Below are positions 7,699 through 16,092 of a stretch of 64,000 bases of DNA, piece after piece (position 1 is the stretch's first letter; each line of letters starts with the position of its first letter). Source of the DNA: Deltaproteobacteria bacterium. GTDB lineage: Bacteria > Desulfobacterota > Desulfuromonadia > Desulfuromonadales > Geopsychrobacteraceae. Below the pieces are notes generated by a model. That model saw only the letters and a list, made by a program, of their open reading frames with translations. It made no database searches and was not told the origin of the DNA. The translations under genes and the position numbers were made by a program. The stretch spans positions 1 to 64,000 of the forward strand of contig JAJRQI010000061.1 of the NCBI GenBank assembly GCA_024280335.1, given 5' to 3'.

Positions 7699-9342
7699 AT
7701 GATCGAAGGTAAAACTACCGGTCTGAAGGCCAGTCAGATCAATGCGTTAGAACGGATCTATCGGCGGAAGCTCCCCGCCGGGGAGCTGATCACCACTGAA
7801 CTGGCGCGCTATCTGACCGAACTCTCTCATGAGATTCAGCGCCAGCTCGGCCTGATCATCGACCGTTCCGGCAGCATCCGCTACGTGATTGTCGGGGATA
7901 ACCGGGAAATTGTCATCCCCGACCTGTCCGGCTACAGCCTCGGGCGCAGCGGCCTGCGTGGCCTGCGCTGCGTGCATACCCATCTGAAACAGGACCCCTT
8001 AAGCCGCGATGACCTGACCGACCTGGAGTTGCTGCGACTGGATCTGATGGCGGTGATCGGGGTGCGCGAGGATGGACTGCCGGGCCGGCTGGAGTATGCA
8101 CACTTGCTACCGACGGCCGAAAAGGCTCAGATCGAAACGGTTGTCCTGGGCGATTTTTATCAGCTTGACCTCGATTATTCCGCATTTATTCAGTCGCTTG
8201 ATCAGCAGATGGAACGGGTTTCCGCCGAAACCGTTGACCTGTCGGATGGTCGGGAACGGGCACTGTTGATCTCGGTGCCGCGCGGCAATCGTCAGCAGGC
8301 CGAGGATTCGATGGACGAGCTGGAAGAGTTGGCGCGTACTACCGATCTGGCGGTGATCGACAAGGTTATTCAACGGCCGCGCAAGCTCAATCCACGGTTT
8401 CTGGTCGGCGAGGGAAAGTTGCGCGAAATTGTCATCAGTGCCCTGCAACGGCGGGCAACGCTGTTGATTTTTGATCAGGATCTGACTCCCAACCAGGTCC
8501 GTTCCATCAGTGAAGTCACCGAAATCAAGGTCATCGACCGCACCCAGTTGATTCTCGATATCTTTGCCAAGCGGGCCCAGTCGCGTGACGGCAAGGTGCA
8601 GGTTGAGCTGGCCCAGCTCAAATATATCCTGCCGCGTCTGGCGGGGAAGGGGACGGCGATGTCGCGCTTGATGGGCGGCATCGGCGGACGTGGCCCCGGA
8701 GAAACCAAGCTGGAGATCGACCGGCGGCGGATCCGCGATAAAATCCGGCGCTTGGAGAAGCAGCTAGACAGCCTCGGCCGGGGTCGTCTGCAGCGTCGTC
8801 AGAAACGGGTGCGGGCTGGATTACCGATTATCTCCATCGTCGGCTATACCAACGCCGGCAAGTCCACGCTGCTCAACGCTATGACACAGAGCGAGGTGTT
8901 TACTGAAAACCTGCTGTTTGCCACCCTTGACACTTCATCTCGGCGGTTGCGTTTTCCGCTCGATCGCGAAGTGATCATCACCTACACCGTCGGCTTTATC
9001 CGCGATCTGCCGAAAAGCCTGCTCGGGGCCTTTAAAGCAACCCTTGAAGAACTGGAAGATGCCGATCTTCTGCTGCATCTGGTCGATCTGTCCAATCCAC
9101 GATTTAACGAACAGATCGAATCGGTCGATAAGATTCTCGAAGGCCTCGATCTGGGCACCCGGCAGCGCTTGCTGGTCTTCAATAAAATCGATCAGGTGGA
9201 TCCGCACGAGGTGCAGCATCTTTGTCGCCGCTATCAGGCGATTCCGCTGACTGCATTTGATCGCAACAGCTTTCAACCGCTTTTGGATGAATTACAGCGG
9301 CGCTTCTGGTCGGAAGAAGAGGGCGGCAGCGGCTCAACTTGA
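7699..9342 (+). CDS. hflX: GTPase HflX, long form
   Basis: HflX is a ribosome-associated GTPase that splits stalled or stressed 70S ribosomes. The C-terminal G domain has G1 GYTNAGKSTL, a DTSSRRL switch, a G3-equivalent in YTVGF-RDLP, and NKID as G4. It is preceded by the HflX-specific domain with GGRGPGETKLE. The protein has 547 residues against about 426 in E. coli. The extra length is an N-terminal domain of about 190 residues that also precedes HflX in some other deltaproteobacteria. ATG7699 is chosen because the earlier in-frame ATG7651 falls in the fabI terminator. Confidence 0.92.
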   Translation: MIEGKTTGLKASQINALERIYRRKLPAGELITTELARYLTELSHEIQRQLGLIIDRSGSIRYVIVGDNREIVIPDLSGYSLGRSGLRGLRCVHTHLKQDPLSRDDLTDLELLRLDLMAVIGVREDGLPGRLEYAHLLPTAEKAQIETVVLGDFYQLDLDYSAFIQSLDQQMERVSAETVDLSDGRERALLISVPRGNRQQAEDSMDELEELARTTDLAVIDKVIQRPRKLNPRFLVGEGKLREIVISALQRRATLLIFDQDLTPNQVRSISEVTEIKVIDRTQLILDIFAKRAQSRDGKVQVELAQLKYILPRLAGKGTAMSRLMGGIGGRGPGETKLEIDRRRIRDKIRRLEKQLDSLGRGRLQRRQKRVRAGLPIISIVGYTNAGKSTLLNAMTQSEVFTENLLFATLDTSSRRLRFPLDREVIITYTVGFIRDLPKSLLGAFKATLEELEDADLLLHLVDLSNPRFNEQIESVDKILEGLDLGTRQRLLVFNKIDQVDPHEVQHLCRRYQAIPLTAFDRNSFQPLLDELQRRFWSEEEGGSGST

Positions 9343-9426
9343 CAGCCACAGCGGCTATCTATTAGGCTGCCAACGGTGTTTTTTGCACCCTTTTTGCTGA
9401 ACCGAAAGTTTTTCTCTGGAGATTGC

Positions 9427-11052
9427 ATGTTGAAGATATTTTCTGCTCTGTTGTTGCTTCTGTTGCTTGTCGGCTGTTTTTCGCCAGCGCAGCATCAGGT
9501 GCAATTGAATGATTCGCTGCCTGAACAGCCGGTCGTGGTTGTAGAGGTCCCTGATGTTTCGGCAGAGCTTCCTGTGGCAGAGGTTGCCGGCAGCCCGGCC
9601 GAAGTGATTACGGAGAACGTTGCTGCCGAGGTGACGACGGTTGCAGCAGCGCCTGCTGTCGAGCCGGTTAAACCGGCCCTGCTTCCGTATGTTGGAGACT
9701 TTCCTTTAGCGGATCATCCGCGTATCGACAAACTGCTGAAACGTTACACCGGTAAAGGTCGCAAAACCTTCGGCACCTGGCTGGAGCGGGCCGGACGATA
9801 TATCCACGGGATTCAGGAGATCTTTGCCGAGGAAGGGGTGCCGCTCGATCTGGCCTATCTGGCGATGATTGAATCAGGATTTAATCCACGCGCCTACAGT
9901 TGGGCGCATGCGGCCGGGCCCTGGCAGTTTATTGAAAGCACCGGCAATATTTACGGTCTGAAGAACGATTGGTGGCGTGACGAACGTCTCGATTTGGGAA
10001 AATCGACCCGGGCGGCGGCCAAGCATCTGAAATATCTGCATGCACGTTTTGATGGTGACTGGTATCTGGCGGTTGCCGCCTACAACGCCGGCGGCGGCAA
10101 GGTCCGCAGGGCGGTCAAGGCGAGTAACAGTCGTGATTTCTGGGTACTGACCGAGGGGAAGGTGTTGCGCGAGGAGACCCGCGATTATCTACCGAAACTG
10201 CTGGCTGCTCTGCGCGTGGTCAAGGATCTGGAAGATTATGGTTTTGCCGATCTCGATTTTGCCGAACCGCTGACGTATGAAACGGTCAGCGTTGCGACGG
10301 CGACCGATCTGGAGGTTGTTGCGCGCCTTTGCGGTGTCAGCTATGCCGATCTTAAGCAGCTCAATCCAAATCTGAAGCGCTGGAGCACCCCGCCGCAGCT
10401 GCGCAATTATCCACTGCATGTACCGCTCGGCACTGCTGAGCAGTTTCGTTCTTTGTATGCCGAACTGCCCGAGGATCAGCGCGCCAGCTATCATCGCCAC
10501 CAGATCAAGGCGGGTGACAGCCTGCTGGCGCTGGCAAAAAAATACCGGATTCAGGTCGATGATATTATTACCCTGAACCGGATCAAGAATCCGCGGGCAT
10601 TGCAGATCGGCGACAACCTGATTCTACCGCTGCAGGAAGGCTTTACCCGCCTGCCGGTTGCCGAGTTGAGCGACAAGTATGTGCGTTCGCGGCGTAAAAC
10701 CTACCGGGTGCGGAGCGGGGATAGCCTCTGGAGCATTGCCAATCGTTTTGACGTAACCCAAAAGCAGCTGCGCGTCTGGAACAAACTCGGCTGGAGTAAT
10801 CTGATTAAGCCGGGGCAGACTTTGGCCGTCTCGGCACGTGGCAAGCGACGCGTAGCAAAGGTCAGTCGCCAACCGGTCGTTTCACGCAAACTGATCTACA
10901 AGGTTATGTCGGGCGATACCCTGTGGGGGATCGGTCGACAGTTCGATGTTGAAACCGAGATGATTCGAGTCTGGAACGATCTGTCGAACAGCCATCTGCT
11001 GCACCCGGGGCAGACGCTGACGCTGATGGTGCCGATCAGTCGGCAAGGTTGA
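9427..11052 (+). CDS. mltD: membrane-bound lytic murein transglycosylase, MltD-like, with three LysM domains
   Basis: The enzyme is predicted to cleave peptidoglycan glycan strands to 1,6-anhydro products at the outer membrane. The 541-residue protein has a lipoprotein signal (LLVGC) and a Pro/Val/Ala/Glu-rich spacer to about residue 90. An SLT domain follows with catalytic Glu149 in MIESGF and the AAGPWQF and AAYNAGGG signatures. Three LysM repeats sit at about residues 357-402, 424-467 and 487-532. E. coli MltD has the same order with two LysM domains. ATG9427 is preferred over ATG9376 because it starts the signal peptide and has TCTGGAG upstream. The next gene starts 3 bp after the stop. 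Confidence 0.9.
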   Translation: MLKIFSALLLLLLLVGCFSPAQHQVQLNDSLPEQPVVVVEVPDVSAELPVAEVAGSPAEVITENVAAEVTTVAAAPAVEPVKPALLPYVGDFPLADHPRIDKLLKRYTGKGRKTFGTWLERAGRYIHGIQEIFAEEGVPLDLAYLAMIESGFNPRAYSWAHAAGPWQFIESTGNIYGLKNDWWRDERLDLGKSTRAAAKHLKYLHARFDGDWYLAVAAYNAGGGKVRRAVKASNSRDFWVLTEGKVLREETRDYLPKLLAALRVVKDLEDYGFADLDFAEPLTYETVSVATATDLEVVARLCGVSYADLKQLNPNLKRWSTPPQLRNYPLHVPLGTAEQFRSLYAELPEDQRASYHRHQIKAGDSLLALAKKYRIQVDDIITLNRIKNPRALQIGDNLILPLQEGFTRLPVAELSDKYVRSRRKTYRVRSGDSLWSIANRFDVTQKQLRVWNKLGWSNLIKPGQTLAVSARGKRRVAKVSRQPVVSRKLIYKVMSGDTLWGIGRQFDVETEMIRVWNDLSNSHLLHPGQTLTLMVPISRQG

Positions 11053-11055
11053 TCT

Positions 11056-11817
11056 TTGTCTGTCGAACGGGCACTTTTTCTTTCCCGCTGGCCGGGGCAG
11101 CTGGCTGACGGATACCAGCGACTTTACTTCGGCAGTGAATTTTGCAGTTGGGCCTTCCCCCACCTTTCCCAGATTGAACAAGCCTTAAGAGGCAGTCGTG
11201 ATCGCGGCCTCGGGTTTACACTGGTGACACCGGTTCTGCGTGAAGAGTCGCTGGCCGAACTGCGCAACCTGTTTCAATCACTGCAGGCACAGCTTCAGCC
11301 CGGCGATGAAGTGGTGATTTCAGATTTCGGCGCTCTGGAGTTGGTGCGCGAGCTTCTGCCGCAGGCCGAGCTGGTCCTCGGCCGTGCCTTGTCGGGTCAG
11401 AAGCGGGGCCCACGGATCGAAACCTTAGAGCTGGGCGAAGAGGCCTTGAACTATTTCCGGCAGGGTCGCTGGTATAGTGCTGAAGCGGTCAAGCTGTTGC
11501 ATGAGCTTGGTATCCAGCGGATCGAGCTGGACAACCTGCTGCAAGGGCTCGAGCCGCTGCCGACTGCGCTGAAAGGAACCCTGCACACTCCGTATGCAAT
11601 GGTCACCTCCAGTCGCAACTGTCCGTTTCATCCCGATAAAAGCGGCCGGCGTTGCTCCGTCAGTTGCGGCGAAGCGTTCCGCCTGACCACGCCGCAGACC
11701 CGGCAGCCGCTGTTGCAGGCCGGAAACAGTCAGTTCCTCGAGATTCTTCAACTACCGGCCGACCTTTTCTCTCTCGGGATCGATCGTCTGGTTTTTCATC
11801 CGCAACTGCCGCGTTAA
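11056..11817 (+). CDS. U32-peptidase-like protein with four conserved cysteines (UbiV-like, likely 4Fe-4S)
   Basis: The protein has 253 residues. The first half reads as TIM-barrel strands and helices of the U32 family. Four cysteines are spaced like those that hold the 4Fe-4S cluster in UbiV: Cys30, then Cys189-x10-Cys200-x3-Cys204 (E. coli UbiV uses Cys39, Cys180, Cys193 and Cys197). Known U32 proteins act in oxygen-independent hydroxylation of ubiquinone (UbiU/UbiV), tRNA hydroxylation or proteolysis; this one cannot be assigned. The start is TTG11056, 3 bp after the mltD stop; no in-frame ATG comes before Met183. It is probably translationally coupled to mltD. Confidence 0.65.
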   Translation: MSVERALFLSRWPGQLADGYQRLYFGSEFCSWAFPHLSQIEQALRGSRDRGLGFTLVTPVLREESLAELRNLFQSLQAQLQPGDEVVISDFGALELVRELLPQAELVLGRALSGQKRGPRIETLELGEEALNYFRQGRWYSAEAVKLLHELGIQRIELDNLLQGLEPLPTALKGTLHTPYAMVTSSRNCPFHPDKSGRRCSVSCGEAFRLTTPQTRQPLLQAGNSQFLEILQLPADLFSLGIDRLVFHPQLPR

Positions 11818-11930
11818 GCTTTGACATTTCAGACGCAGATTGCTACAGTTCAGCGCCGAAAAGCGTCACTTGTCGGCCCGTTTTCCCGTTGTCCGGCGCA
11901 AAACAAATCTGCCTTAAAAGGATAGTTTTC

Positions 11931-12656
11931 ATGCTTAATATGTTTATTTCACTGGCGATATCAGCCCTGTGTTCCGCGCTGGTGGTCCGGTTTGTCACCG
12001 ACAGTATGCCGATCGTTGCCGCAGTCTCGATTGCTTTCTTCTTTTTGCCCTTTATCCTGATCGTCCGGGTGGTGATGAAGAAAGTTGAAGCCTTGATGAT
12101 GGCTGCCCAACGTGACGTGCAGGCGAATCGTGCCGAAAAAGCGATCGCCAACCTGCAGTCCGGTTTCAAATTCGGCGCCTGGCAGTTTTATGTCAAGCAG
12201 CAGATCTATTCACAGATCGGCAGTATTCAATATATGACGCGTGACTTCAATGCTGCGATCCCAAACCTGGAAAAAGGTTTCGTTCGCAACTGGGTCAGTA
12301 TGGCGATGCTCGGTATTGCCTATATGAAGAAGAATAAAACCAGTAAAATGGCCGAAACCTTCGACAAGGCGATTTCCGGCAGCCGCAAAGAGCCGATGGT
12401 TTATGCCCTGTACGCCTTCTGCCTGGAGAAGATCGGCGAGCGGGCCAAGGCAATCGCCACCCTGGAAAAGGGCTTGAAAAAGACTGCCGCTGATGAACGC
12501 CTGCAGGAGAATATCGAACGGTTGCAAGCAGGTAAAAAGATGAAGATGAAGGGGTTCGGCGACATGTGGTACCAGTTTCACCTTGAGAAGCAGGGTGCGA
12601 TTATAAAAAAACAGACCAAAGCGATGACCGGTCGTCGTAAGCAGGTGGTGCGCTGA
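11931..12656 (+). CDS. TPR-repeat membrane-anchored protein
   Basis: The protein has 241 residues. Two N-terminal membrane segments (about residues 3-20 and 25-45) are followed by a cytoplasmic region of about three tetratricopeptide-like helical repeats (for example AMLGIAYMKKNKTSKMAETF and YALYAFCLEKIGERAKAIAT). The C-terminus is basic (GRRKQVVR). TPR proteins usually scaffold protein contacts; the partner is unknown. ATG11931 is chosen over upstream frames because the membrane segment starts immediately and AAAAGGA lies about 7 nt ahead. The Smr gene follows after 12 bp, so the two form an operon. Confidence 0.75.
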   Translation: MLNMFISLAISALCSALVVRFVTDSMPIVAAVSIAFFFLPFILIVRVVMKKVEALMMAAQRDVQANRAEKAIANLQSGFKFGAWQFYVKQQIYSQIGSIQYMTRDFNAAIPNLEKGFVRNWVSMAMLGIAYMKKNKTSKMAETFDKAISGSRKEPMVYALYAFCLEKIGERAKAIATLEKGLKKTAADERLQENIERLQAGKKMKMKGFGDMWYQFHLEKQGAIIKKQTKAMTGRRKQVVR

Positions 12657-12668
12657 AGAGGGACCTTA

Positions 12669-13361
12669 ATGGCAAAGAAAAAAAAGCCACAAACAGTAAA
12701 AAATACAGAGTTTGCCCGCATCCCCTTCAATTCGTTGACGGGGTTTGCTGTTTCTACCCCGGCCCCGCCGCAGCAGGCTCAAGCGTCGGATAGGGCGACT
12801 GAGAAGTCTGCAGAGCGGTATGGTTCCTTTGTCGAAGAGATGGCATTTCTCGATGTCAAACGACTGAACCCTTCCGCCGCTGATGAGGATGAGGATTCCC
12901 GCGCGAGCCCGTCTTCGCAGATCAAGCCGCCGCGAGTTGCAGAACCGCAGGATGAAGAAGAAGAGTTCCTGCAGGCTTTGGGCGAGCTAGAGGTGCGTTT
13001 CAGCGATCAGTTCCCGGACGCAGACCGGTCGCCGGTAGCACCCGCCCGACGGATGAAGCAATTGAAACAGGGCAAGTTGACTCCGCAAGCATCCCTTGAT
13101 CTGCACGGCTTGCTACGCACTGCGGTCGCCGAAAAATTGCGTTTTTTCCTCCAGAATGCACAACATCAAGGCTGGTCGACTCTGTTGGTGATCACCGGCA
13201 AGGGGTTGCATTCCGAAGGCGGAGAGCCGGTTTTACGCCAGGAAGCGGAACGGTTTCTGGCCGGGGAGGGCCGCAAGTGGGTTGCAGAATGGGGGCGGGC
13301 CTCAAAGCAGTATGGCGGTGACGGGGCGCTGGTGTTGTTTTTACGCAAGCGCCCCTGTTGA
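12669..13361 (+). CDS. Smr domain protein
   Basis: The protein has 230 residues. The N-terminal 140 residues are variable, charged and probably disordered (KKKKP start, then acidic stretches). The C-terminal Smr domain (about residues 142-230) carries LDLHGL, the LLVITGKGLHS core with its glycine loop, and a GGDGALVLFLRK ending, as in MutS2 C-termini and E. coli SmrA/SmrB. Smr domains are nucleases acting on DNA junctions or on mRNA at collided ribosomes (SmrB). The stand-alone form here could do either. It is coupled to the TPR gene upstream. Confidence 0.85.
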   Translation: MAKKKKPQTVKNTEFARIPFNSLTGFAVSTPAPPQQAQASDRATEKSAERYGSFVEEMAFLDVKRLNPSAADEDEDSRASPSSQIKPPRVAEPQDEEEEFLQALGELEVRFSDQFPDADRSPVAPARRMKQLKQGKLTPQASLDLHGLLRTAVAEKLRFFLQNAQHQGWSTLLVITGKGLHSEGGEPVLRQEAERFLAGEGRKWVAEWGRASKQYGGDGALVLFLRKRPC

Positions 13362-13413
13362 GCCGGTTGTTTAGTTGAAGGTCGTTGAATGATTCTTTTA
13401 TCTGTTTAGGTTC

Positions 13414-13442
13414 TTGATTAATTTGCTTTGTTACTTTATATT
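13414..13442 (+). promoter_or_regulatory. sigma-70-type promoter of cysK
   Basis: A TTGATT -35 (13414-13419) and a TATATT -10 (13437-13442) are separated by exactly 17 bp in an AT-rich stretch. Transcription would start about 90 bp before the cysK ATG, which has a near-perfect AGGAGG site at 13530-13535. Confidence 0.65.
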
Positions 13443-13540
13443 TCTGTTAACAACATGGTTCATGACGGAAACTAGCGGTTATGGCCTACGGGTAAAGTGA
13501 TCGTTTCTGTTTGGACATAACCTAGAAATAGGAGGAAAAA

Positions 13541-14494
13541 ATGGCCCAGATATACAATGATAACTCGCTGTCGATTGGGGATACGCCTCTGGTGCGTTTG
13601 AATCGTGTCGTCCCTGCGGGTGGTGCCAATGTTTATGGCAAGGTTGAAGGACGGAATCCGGCCTATTCGGTAAAGTGCCGGATCGGTGCCTCGATGATCT
13701 GGGATGCCCTGAAAAGCGGAACCTTGAAGCCGGGGATGGAGATCGTCGAGCCGACCAGCGGCAACACCGGTATTGCCCTGGCGTTTGTCGCGGCCGCCAA
13801 GGGGATTCCGATAACCTTGACCATGCCGGAGACGATGAGCCTGGAGCGGCGCAAGGTACTCAAGGCGTTCGGCGCCAAGTTGATTCTGACTCCCGGTGCC
13901 AAGGGGATGTCCGGTGCGATCGCCGAGGCTGAGAGGCTGGCCGAAAGCAATCCGGAGCGCTACCTGTTGTTGCACCAGTTTAAAAATCCAGCCAACCCGG
14001 CGGTTCACGAACAAACCACCGGACCGGAAATCTGGGATGCTACTGACGGCCAGATCGATGTGTTGGTTTCCGGAGTCGGGACCGGCGGCACAATCACCGG
14101 TGTCTCGCGTTTCATCAAGCAGACCAAGGGGAAGCAGCTTCTGTCGGTTGCGGTTGAACCGTCCGACAGCCCGGTTTTGACCCAGCACTTTGCCGGAGAA
14201 ACTTTGCAGCCGGGGCCGCATAAAATCCAGGGGATCGGGGCCGGTTTTATTCCTGATACCCTGGATCTGGAAATGGTCGACCGGGTCGAGCGGGTGACGA
14301 ACGAAGAATCGCTTGACTATGCCCGGCGACTGGCCAAGGAAGAAGGGCTGCTCTCGGGGATTTCCTGTGGTGCGGCAGTCGCGGTTGCAGCCCGCTTGGC
14401 GGCAGATCCGGAATTTGCCGGCAAGAATATTGTTGTCATTCTGCCCGATTCCGGGGAGCGTTATCTGACCAGCGTCCTGTTTGAAGAGGTCTAG
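13541..14494 (+). CDS. cysK: cysteine synthase A (O-acetylserine sulfhydrylase)
   Basis: CysK makes cysteine from O-acetylserine and sulfide. The 317-residue PLP enzyme has its Schiff-base lysine at Lys45 in YSVKCRIG (CysK type rather than the CysM VKDR form). The [10 protein letters not shown] substrate loop and [11 protein letters not shown] phosphate-binding loop follow, and SGISCGAA lies near the C-terminus. It sits before the SAM-riboswitch-controlled transsulfuration gene, giving a cysteine-to-methionine cluster. It has its own promoter, and the riboswitch region between the genes implies separate control. Confidence 0.95.
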   Translation: MAQIYNDNSLSIGDTPLVRLNRVVPAGGANVYGKVEGRNPAYSVKCRIGASMIWDALKSGTLKPGMEIVEPTSGNTGIALAFVAAAKGIPITLTMPETMSLERRKVLKAFGAKLILTPGAKGMSGAIAEAERLAESNPERYLLLHQFKNPANPAVHEQTTGPEIWDATDGQIDVLVSGVGTGGTITGVSRFIKQTKGKQLLSVAVEPSDSPVLTQHFAGETLQPGPHKIQGIGAGFIPDTLDLEMVDRVERVTNEESLDYARRLAKEEGLLSGISCGAAVAVAARLAADPEFAGKNIVVILPDSGERYLTSVLFEEV

Positions 14495-14611
14495 CAGCCA
14501 GCTGCTGAATCGTTCGACCCGGCGGCCGGGACAGTCATCTGACAGAAAAAGCGGTTGACAACTGCCGGATCGGTAACTATTTTTAAGTTGGCTCCGACAA
14601 CGGGGCCGACA

Positions 14612-14742
14612 GTTTTCATCAAGAGTGGTGGAGGGACAGGCCCTGCGAAGCCACAGCAACCGGTTCGATAATTGATCGAACAGATGGTGCTAACTCCTGC
14701 TCGATGCTGCCCGTTGCGGGCAATACCGGGGAAGATGAGGAC
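14612..14742 (+). promoter_or_regulatory. SAM-I (S-box) riboswitch
   Basis: The sequence shows the S-box core: TCATCAAGAGTGGTGGAGGGA at the 5' side (given here as 14617-14636, with AGAG and GGTGGAGGGA), CCCTGCGAAGCC, CAGCAACC, and GGTGCTAACTCC in the second half. P1 is closed by 14612-14620 with 14734-14742, all nine positions pairing with two G-U wobbles. It binds S-adenosylmethionine and is expected to switch off expression when SAM is high, through the terminator at 14771. The target is the transsulfuration gene 100 bp downstream. Confidence 0.93.
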
Positions 14743-14770
14743 GGAGCTTCAGACGCTAAGTTATTCTCGA

Positions 14771-14805
14771 AGCCCCTTCTCATTCCTGTGAGAAGGGGCT
14801 TTTTT
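14771..14805 (+). terminator. SAM-riboswitch expression-platform terminator
   Basis: An 11-bp perfect stem AGCCCCTTCTC/GAGAAGGGGCT (14771-14781/14790-14800) is followed by a run of T. It lies between the aptamer and the start codon, so it is the off-switch. GAAGC before the stem can pair with GCTTC just after P1 (14746-14750), a partial antiterminator. Confidence 0.88.
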
Positions 14806-14842
14806 ATGCTCCTTCCTGATTCAATCAGCGAAAGGGATGACC

Positions 14843-15994
14843 ATGACAAAACTTGCCTCTGGCAGTTTGACGACCCGCAGTGTGCAGATCGGTGTCGGCC
14901 GCGACAACCAGACCGGTGGGATCAGCTTTCCGATCTATCCCAGCGCCACCTACCGCCACCCGGGGGTGGGGCAGAGTACCGGTTACGATTACACCCGCAG
15001 CAGCAACCCGACCCGTGATCTGCTGGAAGAGGCATTTGCCGAACTGGAAGGTGGCGCGCGCGGCCTGGCCTTCGCGTCCGGGATGGCGGCACTGACCACC
15101 CTGTTTCTGCATTTTTCCAGTGGTGACCATCTGGTGGTTTCCGAAGATCTCTATGGCGGCACCTACCGGGTTCTCGATCAGGTGTTTGGCAAGTTCGGTC
15201 TTTCGGTAAGCTACGTCGATACCACCGACAACGCCGCAGTGCAGGCGGCCGTGACGCCGCAAACCAAGGCACTGCTGGTTGAAACTCCGGGCAATCCGCT
15301 GCTCGGGGTCGCCGATCTTCGCGCACTCTCCGAACTCAGTCAAGAACAGGGCTTGATGCTGATTGTCGACAACACTTTTCTGACGCCGGTGCTGCAACGC
15401 CCGCTGGAGTTGGGGGCGGATGTCGTCATCCATTCCGCGACCAAATATATGGGCGGGCACAGTGATCTCTGTGCCGGAGCGCTGGTCACCAAAAATGCCG
15501 AACTGGGGGAACGCCTCTATTTTTTGCAGAATACCACCGGCGCAATTTTGCCGCCTCAGGACTGCTGGTTGTTGATCCGCAGCCTGAAGACTCTGCCGTT
15601 GCGCATGGAACGCCACTGCGCCAGCGCCTTGCAGGTTGCACTCTGGCTGCAGCAACAACCGCAGGTAGCCGCTATCTATTATCCCGGTTTACATGAACAT
15701 CCTGGATATGAGTTGAGCCGGCAGCAAGCTCAAGGGTTTGGCGGGATGCTCTCTTTCCGCGTCAATAGCCCGCAGCTGGCCGAACAGGTTCTGGAGAAAT
15801 TGCAGCTGATCTCCTTTGCCGAAAGTCTCGGTGGGGTTGAATCATTGATTACCTTGCCGGCGGTACAGACCCACGGTGATATCCCGGAGGCTGAACGGCA
15901 ACGCTTGGGGATCTGTAACAGTCTGCTGCGCCTGTCGGTCGGCCTGGAAGAACCGGCGGATCTGATTGCCGATCTGGAACAAGCGCTAGGTTGA
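14843..15994 (+). CDS. cystathionine gamma-synthase-type PLP enzyme (Cys/Met metabolism)
   Basis: The enzyme belongs to the Cys/Met metabolism PLP family, which includes cystathionine gamma-synthase, beta/gamma-lyases and O-acetylhomoserine sulfhydrylase. The PLP lysine is Lys201 in SATKYMGGHSD. YDYTRSSNPTRD, ASGMAA, ETPGNPLL and VDNTFLTP are the expected motifs, and SLGGVESLITLPA lies near the end. The SAM riboswitch argues for a role toward methionine (synthase), but the lyase reaction cannot be excluded by sequence reading. ATG14843 lies 6 nt after AAAGGG (14831-14836) and is preferred over ATG14837, which overlaps it. Confidence 0.88.
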   Translation: MTKLASGSLTTRSVQIGVGRDNQTGGISFPIYPSATYRHPGVGQSTGYDYTRSSNPTRDLLEEAFAELEGGARGLAFASGMAALTTLFLHFSSGDHLVVSEDLYGGTYRVLDQVFGKFGLSVSYVDTTDNAAVQAAVTPQTKALLVETPGNPLLGVADLRALSELSQEQGLMLIVDNTFLTPVLQRPLELGADVVIHSATKYMGGHSDLCAGALVTKNAELGERLYFLQNTTGAILPPQDCWLLIRSLKTLPLRMERHCASALQVALWLQQQPQVAAIYYPGLHEHPGYELSRQQAQGFGGMLSFRVNSPQLAEQVLEKLQLISFAESLGGVESLITLPAVQTHGDIPEAERQRLGICNSLLRLSVGLEEPADLIADLEQALG

Positions 15995-16092
15995 TTCGCC
16001 GTAACTATTTTATTGCCGCTCTCCACATCGGCTCAACAGTTGTGCTATCCTCGCCCGGTTAAGAACCTGAACTGCAATAATGAGGCTATGCA

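Noticed and set aside
13472-14659. 395-codon minus-strand open frame opposite cysK
   Set aside because: CysK motifs and a good promoter and ribosome site are on the plus strand; the antisense frame also runs into the riboswitch.
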